DNA from: Ignavibacteria bacterium
GTDB taxonomy: Bacteria > Bacteroidota > Ignavibacteria > Ignavibacteriales > Melioribacteraceae
NCBI GenBank assembly: GCA_027347805.1
Contig: DAIEQP010000103.1
Location: 1 to 14,612 of the forward strand
Reading direction: 5' to 3'
DNA: 14,612 nucleotides
In this document: positions 7,264 through 13,229 of the stretch, piece by piece
Layout of the letters: every line of letters starts with the position of its first letter
How positions within the stretch are numbered: the stretch's first letter is position 1
Notes under the pieces: model-generated
Seen by the model: only the letters and a program-made list of their open reading frames with translations
The model's database searches: none
What the model was told of the DNA's origin: nothing
Made by a program: the position numbers and the translations under genes

Positions 7264-7836
7264 ATGGCAAACAGCATGGTTAGACTTTTTGTTTTCGCTG
7301 CACCGAGCGGATCTGGTAAAACAACTATTGTTAGAGACGTTTTAAAATGTTACCCGGAATTTGTTTTTTCTATTTCTGCAACAACAAGAAAAAAACGACC
7401 TTCGGAAATTGACGGCGTTGATTATTATTTTTTGGAAGAGGAAGATTTTAAGAAAAAGATAGAACAAAATTCTTTTATCGAATGGGAAAAATTTTATGAT
7501 TATTATTATGGAACGCTTAAATCCCAAATCGATAATAACATTGAACATAAATTAAATACTGTTTTTGAAGTTGATGTAAAAGGTGCAGTTAGCATTAAAA
7601 ATAATTATCCTGATGCCGTACTGATTTTTATTGCTCCTCCCAGCATTGAAGAGTTGAGAAAACGATTAATACAGAGAAATACTGAGACAGAGACTGATTT
7701 AAAGAAAAGAATTGAACGTGCAGAAATGGAATTAAGTTATGCTGGCAAATTTGATTACGTCGTTTATAATAACGACCTTGAAAGCGCAAAAGAAGAAGTA
7801 AAAAAAATAATAGAAAATAAATTAAAGGAGGCATAA
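7264..7836 (+). CDS. gmk: Guanylate kinase
   Basis: Guanylate kinase phosphorylates GMP to GDP with ATP in the cytoplasm, an essential step for GTP and dGTP supply. The 190-residue protein shows the P-loop PSGSGKT (14-20), the GMP-binding segment SATTRKKRPSEIDGVDYYF (38-56), WEKFYDYYYGT (74-84), FEVDVKGAVSIK (101-112) and a lid region with Arg149 and Arg152 (DLKKRIERAEMEL). It ends in the usual FDYVVYNNDLESA strand. Length is typical. The ATG at 7264 directly follows the yicC stop; the second Met (residue 5) is a possible alternative start, and the four extra residues would not affect the fold. The purine-rich 3' end of gmk contains the ribosome binding site of rpoZ, so translation of the two is probably coupled. 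Confidence 0.96.
   Translation: MANSMVRLFVFAAPSGSGKTTIVRDVLKCYPEFVFSISATTRKKRPSEIDGVDYYFLEEEDFKKKIEQNSFIEWEKFYDYYYGTLKSQIDNNIEHKLNTVFEVDVKGAVSIKNNYPDAVLIFIAPPSIEELRKRLIQRNTETETDLKKRIERAEMELSYAGKFDYVVYNNDLESAKEEVKKIIENKLKEA
7824..7831 (+). promoter_or_regulatory. Strong Shine-Dalgarno sequence of rpoZ inside gmk
   Basis: AAAGGAGG is a near-perfect complement to the 16S rRNA 3' end. It lies in the last codons of gmk, eight bases before the rpoZ ATG at 7840. It shows that this genome uses Shine-Dalgarno initiation at least in part. Confidence 0.8.
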
Positions 7837-7839
7837 ACT

Positions 7840-8127
7840 ATGGCTATTACACCGCTTAGCTTATCCCAGATTAAATCGAACGCTTCCAACCTGTATGAAG
7901 CAGTTGTTGTTGCGGCAAAAAGAGCTCGTAAAATTAATGACGATACAAAACTCGAGTTCAGCACCTTGCTAAATACAATTACAGCTGGCAGAGAAGAAGA
8001 ATTTGAAGACAGAGAAAATCCTGAACAATTGAAACTTTCTCTTGAATTTGAAAAAAGAGAAAAACCTCACATTCAGGCAATTAAAGAGGTGCGTGACGGA
8101 CAGGTTGAATTCCGCCATAAAAGCTAA
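7840..8127 (+). CDS. rpoZ: DNA-directed RNA polymerase omega subunit
   Basis: Omega is the small RNA polymerase subunit that helps fold and stabilise beta prime. The 95-residue product has the family core NLYEAVVVAAKRARKIND (17-34), in the sequence style of Bacteroidota/Chlorobiota omega proteins. It then has an acidic segment (EEEFEDRENPEQLKLSLEFEKRE) and the conserved tail KPHIQAIKEVRDGQVEFR, comparable to the KPTTIALEE-type tail of other omega proteins. It starts three bases after the gmk stop behind a strong ribosome binding site and is the last gene of the yicC-gmk-rpoZ operon, closed by a terminator 21 bases after its stop. In many relatives coaBC follows rpoZ; it does not here. Confidence 0.9.
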   Translation: MAITPLSLSQIKSNASNLYEAVVVAAKRARKINDDTKLEFSTLLNTITAGREEEFEDRENPEQLKLSLEFEKREKPHIQAIKEVRDGQVEFRHKS

Positions 8128-8148
8128 CCGAATAAATTTGGTTTAATT

Positions 8149-8181
8149 AAAAGCAGAGTGAATATTTTCCTCTGCTTTTTT
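8149..8181 (+). terminator. Intrinsic terminator after rpoZ
   Basis: A 10-bp perfect stem (AAAAGCAGAG at 8149-8158, CTCTGCTTTT at 8170-8179) with an 11-base loop runs into a T tract to 8181. It closes the yicC-gmk-rpoZ operon. Confidence 0.88.
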
Positions 8182-8183
8182 AT

Positions 8184-8215
8184 TTTGCAGTAGAAAAGAG
8201 AATAAGTAATTTTTG
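8184..8215 (+). promoter_or_regulatory. Candidate Bacteroidota-type promoter for udg-dnaB
   Basis: TTTG at 8184-8187 is followed after 19 bases by TAATTTTTG (8207-8215). Its first eight bases fit TAnnTTTG with one mismatch, the G being shifted by one base. It begins three bases after the rpoZ terminator and ends 35 bases before the udg start, which is where a promoter for the next unit should be. It has the same 19-base spacing as the yicC candidate. Confidence 0.5.
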
Positions 8216-8250
8216 TTCACCAAATCTCAATTTCCATAGGATGATTGTAT

Positions 8251-8997
8251 TTGAACAACATTAAAAAAGAAATTACCGAAGCTTTAAAAGATCAGCAGGC
8301 AATTTTTGGTGATATGCTGTATCAGGAAATATCACTTGAGCTCCAGCCAAAAAAATCTAAAAGTCTTGCAGTTCAGCTTGATTCGGATAAAGTTGAAGAA
8401 CCAAAATCAGAAAAACTGTTTAACGAAGATTTTGAAGAAGCAGATTCTCTTGAATCGCTTAATTCAATGATCTGTGAATGTCAGATGTGTTCATTGGGAA
8501 AAACAAGAACTAAATTTGTTTTTGGTGTTGGTAATCCGAATGCCGATGCTATGTTGATTGGAGAAGCACCCGGTGCCGATGAAGATCAAAAGGGTGAACC
8601 TTTTGTTGGAAGAGCAGGAAAATTACTTAATGATATTTTAAAGGCAATCAATTTTGCAAGAGAAGAAGTTTACATTGCAAATATTCTTAAATGCAGACCG
8701 CCTGGTAATCGTGATCCTCAACCCGGTGAAATGGAAACATGCATGCCTTACCTTATGAAACAGATAAATTTAATAAAACCCAAAGTGATTTTGTGTTTAG
8801 GAAGAATAGCTGCTAACGGATTGCTTGGTAAAAAATTGACACTGGCAGCACTTCGAGAAAATGTTTATGATATCAATGGTGTTAAAGTGGTTGCAACTTA
8901 CCACCCGGCTGCTCTATTAAGAAATCCAAACTGGAAACGTGGCTGCTGGGAAGATGTAAAAAAATTCAGAAAAATTTATGACGAATTAACGGCTTAA
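8251..8997 (+). CDS. Family 4 uracil-DNA glycosylase (4Fe-4S)
   Basis: Family 4 uracil-DNA glycosylases excise uracil from DNA, the first step of base excision repair. Four Cys residues are placed as expected for the Fe-S cluster: CxxC (Cys77, Cys80), then Cys148 and Cys164, 16 apart as in characterised members. GEAPGADEDQKGEPFVGRAG (104-123) is the active-site motif and TYHPAALLRNP (His218) the second catalytic loop. The core starts near residue 66; the first 65 residues are a charged, low-conservation extension seen in many members of this group. I place the start at TTG 8251, because AGGA (8238-8241) is then nine bases away. The in-frame TTG at 8245 would leave only three bases. dnaB starts two bases after the stop, so the two are almost certainly co-transcribed. 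Confidence 0.92.
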   Translation: MNNIKKEITEALKDQQAIFGDMLYQEISLELQPKKSKSLAVQLDSDKVEEPKSEKLFNEDFEEADSLESLNSMICECQMCSLGKTRTKFVFGVGNPNADAMLIGEAPGADEDQKGEPFVGRAGKLLNDILKAINFAREEVYIANILKCRPPGNRDPQPGEMETCMPYLMKQINLIKPKVILCLGRIAANGLLGKKLTLAALRENVYDINGVKVVATYHPAALLRNPNWKRGCWEDVKKFRKIYDELTA

Positions 8998-8999
8998 TC

Positions 9000-10442
9000 A
9001 TGGCAAAGAGACAAGCAGAAAACTATGACATTGAAAAATTAAAATCGTCGGCTAAGTTGCCGCCTGCAGCAGTTGAAGTTGAAATGGCAGTGCTTGGTGC
9101 AATGTTAATTGATGAGGAAGCGGTTCCAAAAGCAGTGGAAGTATTAAAGCCGGATTCATTTTTCGATAAGAGAAATAGACTGATCTTTGAATCTGCTACT
9201 GTTCTTTACGAGGCAGGTGAACCAATTGATACGGTTTCATTATACGAGGAGTTGAAAAAAGCCGGTAAAATTGATGAAGTTGGCGGTGCAGCTTATATAA
9301 GTAAATTAACCCAGGATGTTTCTTCTGCTGCTAATATTGATTACCATGCAAGAGTAGTGCTTGAAAAATGGATTCTAAGAAAATTAATTTCTTCTTCAAT
9401 GGAAATTGCATCTGCTGCTTATGAAGGTAGAGAAGATGTTTTTGATCTTCTTGATGCTGCTGAAGCAAAAATATTCCAGATTTCGGAACAGGGAATTAAA
9501 GAATCTTTTACATCCATGGAAAGAGCTGTAAAAGAAGCGTGGGAATTAATTGAAGCAATTCATGCAAAAAAGATTTCTACATTTTCTGTTCCATCAGGAT
9601 TTGTTGAACTTGACGATTTACTGGGCGGTTTTCAAAAATCTGATCTTGTAATTATTGCAGCTCGTCCTTCAATGGGTAAGACTGCATTTGCAATGTCTGC
9701 TGCCCGCAATGCTGCAATGGATCACAATATTCCGATTGCTGTGTTCAGCTTGGAAATGGCAACAACTCAATTGGTTACCCGTTTAATTTCTGCTGAAGCC
9801 AGAATTAATGCACATAGTTTGAGAACAGGTAAATTCAAAGCTGAAGACGGTGCAAAAGTTTCCCGCATCATTCATAGATTAAGCAAAGCTCCAATTTATA
9901 TTGATGATACTCCTGGTATTTCTATTCTTGAACTCAGGGCTAAGGCCAGAAGACTTAAGAATGAAAAAAAGATTGGTATGATAATTATTGATTATCTCCA
10001 GTTGATTAATCCTTCATTTAATTTAGATAGCCGCGAAAGAGAAATTTCAACAATTTCTAGATCTCTAAAAGCTCTTGCTAAAGAACTCAATATTCCTGTG
10101 CTCGCACTTTCGCAGTTAAACAGACAAGTTGAAACAAGAACAGATAAAAGACCGCAGCTTTCAGATTTGCGTGAATCCGGTTCAATTGAACAGGATGCCG
10201 ACGTTGTTCTATTTTTAAATCGTCCTGAAGTATATGGCATTACTCAATTTACCGGCGGTGATATGAATGGTGAAACAACGGAAGGAATGGCGGAAGTGAT
10301 TGTTGGTAAACAACGTAACGGTCCAATTGGTGATGTAAGAATGAGATTTATTAAAGACTATGCAAGATTTGAAAATCTTGAAAGATTTAGAGTTCTTCCT
10401 GAGAGCGTTGAAGCCGCCCAGCTTGAAGAACCGCCATTTTAA
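9000..10442 (+). CDS. dnaB: Replicative DNA helicase
   Basis: DnaB is the hexameric 5'-3' helicase at the replication fork. The 480-residue protein is of normal length, with no intein. The N-terminal domain covers about residues 20-125 (PPAAVEVEMAVLGAMLID), joined by a helical linker to the RecA-type ATPase domain from about 195. Visible motifs are Walker A ARPSMGKTA (221-229, Lys227), the catalytic Glu252 in SLEM, Walker B IIIDYLQL (328-335, Asp331) and LALSQLNRQVE (368-378). LSDLRESGSIEQDADVVLFLNRPE (387-410) and the arginine-finger region GKQRNGPIG (436-444) complete the set. It begins two bases after the udg stop with little sign of its own ribosome binding site, so translation is probably coupled to udg. 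Confidence 0.96.
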   Translation: MAKRQAENYDIEKLKSSAKLPPAAVEVEMAVLGAMLIDEEAVPKAVEVLKPDSFFDKRNRLIFESATVLYEAGEPIDTVSLYEELKKAGKIDEVGGAAYISKLTQDVSSAANIDYHARVVLEKWILRKLISSSMEIASAAYEGREDVFDLLDAAEAKIFQISEQGIKESFTSMERAVKEAWELIEAIHAKKISTFSVPSGFVELDDLLGGFQKSDLVIIAARPSMGKTAFAMSAARNAAMDHNIPIAVFSLEMATTQLVTRLISAEARINAHSLRTGKFKAEDGAKVSRIIHRLSKAPIYIDDTPGISILELRAKARRLKNEKKIGMIIIDYLQLINPSFNLDSREREISTISRSLKALAKELNIPVLALSQLNRQVETRTDKRPQLSDLRESGSIEQDADVVLFLNRPEVYGITQFTGGDMNGETTEGMAEVIVGKQRNGPIGDVRMRFIKDYARFENLERFRVLPESVEAAQLEEPPF

Positions 10443-10490
10443 TCTGGAAATAATAAATTAAATTAATCAAGAATTTTACAGTGAATTAAT

Positions 10491-11354
10491 ATGACAAAAA
10501 ATATTTTCAAGCTGACTATTGCTTTATTGCTGACTTGTTTGTCCTCAATTAATTTATTCTCACAAAGTGTTTATACACAAAATGATGTTGATGTATGCAA
10601 CAGTAAATTTCATCTGGCGGTTGAAAAGAGTTTGGCTCAAAAGCCGATTAATGAAATTATTCTTGAGATAGCAAAAAGTTTTATTGGTACTGATTACGCT
10701 GCATCAACCCTTGAAAAAGGGGAAAAAGAAACACTTGTTGTTAATTTAACCGGGTTGGATTGTTATACACTTCTTGAAAATTCATTGGTGCTGGCACGTT
10801 GTATTAAGAATGGAAAAACATCCTTTGAAGATTATCAAAAGGAAGTGACAAATATTCGCTATCGAAACGGAAAATTGAAACAGTATCCTTCCAGGTTACA
10901 TTATTTTTCCGATTGGATTTATGAAATGCAGAAAAGAGGTATTGCGAAAGATGTTACTAAGGAAATCGGTGGTATAGTTTATAAAAAGAAAATAAATTTT
11001 ATGACAACACACATCGATTCATATAGACAGCTTAAAGCTAATCCATTGTTTGTTGATGAAATGAAATTAATTGAAAAGGAAATATCTGCGCGTAAATATT
11101 ATTACGTTCCGGAAGATTCAATTTCTAAGGTTGAATCAAATATTAAAAGCGGCGATCTGATTGCTCTTACTTCTGATGTAGAAGGCCTGGATATTGCGCA
11201 TGTTGGTATTGCTATAAAAGGTGAAGATGGTAGAATTCATTTTCTTCATGCGCCAAATGTCGGCTATAAAGTTCAGATAACAGAAAAATCATTAGCAGAT
11301 TACGTTCTTGCTAATAAAAAACAAACAGGTATTATGGTTGTAAGAGCGAACTAA
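10491..11354 (+). CDS. Secreted DUF1460 (N-acetylmuramoyl-L-alanine amidase-like) protein
   Basis: The 287-residue protein has a signal peptide (MTKNIFKLTIALLLTCLSSINLFS/QS) and a DUF1460 fold of the NlpC/P60-like superfamily, common in Bacteroidota. Motifs are KPINEIILEIAKSFIGTDYAASTLEKG (51-77), LTGLDCYTLLENSL (86-99) with the putative nucleophile Cys91, YPSRLHYFSDWIYE (132-145), and NFMTTH (169-174). GDLIALTSD and GLDIAHVGIAI (His237) follow, then RIHFLHAPNVGYKVQI. The nucleophile and His are both present, so it is probably an active periplasmic or outer-membrane-associated cell-wall peptide hydrolase. The exact bond cut is not known from sequence. It lies 48 bases after dnaB with no clear ribosome binding site or promoter, and could belong to the udg-dnaB transcript or stand alone. 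Confidence 0.9.
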   Translation: MTKNIFKLTIALLLTCLSSINLFSQSVYTQNDVDVCNSKFHLAVEKSLAQKPINEIILEIAKSFIGTDYAASTLEKGEKETLVVNLTGLDCYTLLENSLVLARCIKNGKTSFEDYQKEVTNIRYRNGKLKQYPSRLHYFSDWIYEMQKRGIAKDVTKEIGGIVYKKKINFMTTHIDSYRQLKANPLFVDEMKLIEKEISARKYYYVPEDSISKVESNIKSGDLIALTSDVEGLDIAHVGIAIKGEDGRIHFLHAPNVGYKVQITEKSLADYVLANKKQTGIMVVRAN

Positions 11355-11375
11355 TAATTCTATCTACAGTTCTAA

Positions 11376-11409
11376 AGCCTGATATTAAAAATTATTTTTT
11401 TATCAGGCT
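11376..11409. terminator. Possible terminator hairpin between convergent DUF1460 gene and nfo
   Basis: A 9-bp perfect stem (AGCCTGATA at 11376-11384, TATCAGGCT at 11401-11409) encloses a 16-base AT-only loop. The right arm overlaps the last codons of nfo. There is no T run after the stem on the plus strand and only a short TTT on the minus strand; the T-rich stretch lies inside the loop. It sits where a shared terminator is expected but is not canonical. Confidence 0.45.
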
Positions 11410-12246
11410 CCTCAAGGTTTTAATATTTTCCAAATCTTCCAATTGCTCTTTTTCTTTAGGTGTTTCAAGTATAAGTGCTACACCTGCCAGTTTTTTATCA
11501 TTCATAATATTTGTAAAACCTTCCAAGCCAATTTCGCCTTTGCCGATATGATCATGCCTGTCAACTCTGCTTCCCAGTGCTTTCTTGCTGTCATTCATAT
11601 GAATACATTTTAGCAAATTCAAACCGATTATATCATCAAATTCCTTCATAACTTTTTTATAGTTCTTTGGATTTTTAATATCGTAACCGGCGGCATAAAT
11701 ATGTGCGGTATCAATGCATACACACATTCTCTCTTTTTCTTCAACTAGTTCTATAATTTTTGCAAGCTGCTCGAATTTATATCCAATAGCATTTCCCTGG
11801 CCGGCAGTTGCTTCAAGCATACTTTTAACTTTGTAGCCTTTTGTTTTTTGGTGAAGAGTATTAAGAGATTCTGCAATCTTTTTTATTCCAACCTCTTCAC
11901 CTTGGCCGCCGTGAGAGCCGGGATGAAAATTTAAGTATGGAATACCAAGCTGTTCGCATCTTTCTAATTCGTCTAGAAAAGCCGCATGAGATTTTTCGAG
12001 GTTTTCTGGAATAACTGCACAAAGATTAATTAAGTAGGAATCGTGAGATACTATTACTTCAACTTTTGACTTTGCAAGTCGTTCTTTGAAGGCAGTTATT
12101 TCTTTATCGGATAATGGGTTGGATGTCCATCTATTATTATTTCTTGTAAAAATTTGAATTGCGTTAAAACCAAATTCGTCTGCTTTTTCAATTGCTGATG
12201 CCGGTCCGCCATCAACAAAAACATGAGCTCCCAGTAAATGTTTCAT
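11392..12246 (-). CDS. nfo: Endonuclease IV (apurinic/apyrimidinic endonuclease)
   Basis: Endonuclease IV cuts DNA 5' of abasic sites, following glycosylases such as the family-4 enzyme encoded nearby. All metal-site residues are present in this 284-residue TIM barrel: His68, His108 (NFHPGSH), Glu145 (MLEAT), Asp179 and His182 (CIDTAHIYAAGYD), His216 (IHMNDSK), Asp229 and His231 (VDRHDHIGKG), Glu261 (LILETP). The spacing is nearly identical to the E. coli enzyme. I start at the ATG at 12246 (MKHLLGAHVFVDGG): this gives the family N terminus and numbering, and a good AAAGGG lies five bases upstream. A TTG at 12279 would add 11 unconserved residues. The gene is divergent from the RmlD-like gene, with 96 bases between the starts, and converges on the DUF1460 gene. 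Confidence 0.95.
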   Translation of the reverse strand: MKHLLGAHVFVDGGPASAIEKADEFGFNAIQIFTRNNNRWTSNPLSDKEITAFKERLAKSKVEVIVSHDSYLINLCAVIPENLEKSHAAFLDELERCEQLGIPYLNFHPGSHGGQGEEVGIKKIAESLNTLHQKTKGYKVKSMLEATAGQGNAIGYKFEQLAKIIELVEEKERMCVCIDTAHIYAAGYDIKNPKNYKKVMKEFDDIIGLNLLKCIHMNDSKKALGSRVDRHDHIGKGEIGLEGFTNIMNDKKLAGVALILETPKEKEQLEDLENIKTLRSLIKK

Positions 12247-12342
12247 AAAACCCTTTCTTTTTTTCTGATTGTGTAACAATGTTTTATATAAACAAATTCA
12301 ATTGTATTATTGCCTGCTCAATTTATTATTTAGGAAACAAAA

Positions 12343-13218
12343 ATGAAAATATTTATAACCGGCGGCAGCGGTCTGCTGGGTCAGTATTTAAATATAAAAC
12401 TTTCTAAGAACCATGAAATATTATCTCAATACAATCTTAATCAGGGAAATTGTAACCAGTTCAATTCTATTAAATGTTCTGTAACAGATTACGGTGAAAT
12501 CGAAAAAATATTTGAATCATTTAAACCGGATATTGTTTTACACACAGCTGCAATATCAAATGCTGAAAGAGCCGATAAAATGGCGGCGGATGAGGTTTAT
12601 TCAATAAATGTAACTGCAACTAAATATTTGGCTGAGATGTGTGAAAAAAACAAAGCAAAACTTATTTATACATCTACAGATCTGGTATATGCAGGCTACA
12701 GGGGATCTTTCTTAAAAGAAGATGCAAGGTTAATTCCAGTTTCACTTTATGCTGAAACTAAATTAATGGGAGAAGTGAAAATCAGGGAGACATTTGATAA
12801 TTATTTAATTCTTCGTGTTGCTCTTCAATACGGATTTGGCTTACATCATTCCCGGTCGCATTTTCAAAATGTCTTTGATGATTTGAAACAGGGAAAAACA
12901 GTAAAATTGTTTTCTGATCAATTCAGATCGGCTTTATCCATTAAAGAATCTGCTCGAATGCTTTCTGATTTGGTAACTAAGGAAGTAAAAGGAGAAACAA
13001 TAAACTTTGGTGGAGTTGAAAGAATCTCGAGATATGATCTTGGATTATATTTATGCGAAATATCTGGAACCAGTAAAGAGCTTGTTCAGCCAATCACAAT
13101 GGATGAAGCTAAAGCAGTTTATCAGGTGGCAGATGTTTCAATGAATGTAGATAAACTTAATCTTCTCGGAATAAAATCTAAACCGGTTAAAGATTCTCTA
13201 ATTGAACTTTTTGAATAA
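12343..13218 (+). CDS. RmlD-like NAD(P)-dependent sugar-nucleotide reductase (extended SDR)
   Basis: The 291-residue protein is an extended short-chain dehydrogenase related to dTDP-4-dehydrorhamnose reductase (RmlD). It has the N-terminal Rossmann motif GGSGLLG (7-13), DIVLHTAAISNAERAD (63-78), YTSTDLVYAG (109-118) and the catalytic pair Tyr136 and Lys140 in YAETK. RVALQYGFG and INFGGVERISRYDLG lie in the substrate domain. RmlD makes dTDP-L-rhamnose for surface polysaccharides, but no rmlA, rmlB or rmlC is nearby. Stand-alone members of this family can have other substrates, so the exact reaction is uncertain. AGGA (12332-12335) lies seven bases before the ATG. Its stop is 11 bases from the stop of the convergent gatB, with no clear terminator between them. 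Confidence 0.82.
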   Translation: MKIFITGGSGLLGQYLNIKLSKNHEILSQYNLNQGNCNQFNSIKCSVTDYGEIEKIFESFKPDIVLHTAAISNAERADKMAADEVYSINVTATKYLAEMCEKNKAKLIYTSTDLVYAGYRGSFLKEDARLIPVSLYAETKLMGEVKIRETFDNYLILRVALQYGFGLHHSRSHFQNVFDDLKQGKTVKLFSDQFRSALSIKESARMLSDLVTKEVKGETINFGGVERISRYDLGLYLCEISGTSKELVQPITMDEAKAVYQVADVSMNVDKLNLLGIKSKPVKDSLIELFE

Positions 13219-13229
13219 CTTAAATAAAT

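Noticed and set aside
8241..8264. Seven-codon leader frame (ATG at 8241) overlapping the udg start.
   Set aside because: The AGG directly touches this ATG, so spacing is wrong for initiation; the purines serve the TTG at 8251 better.
12247..12279. TTG start for nfo adding 11 residues.
   Set aside because: The extension is not part of the family, and the ATG at 12246 has an AAAGGG site and gives near-identical numbering to E. coli endonuclease IV.
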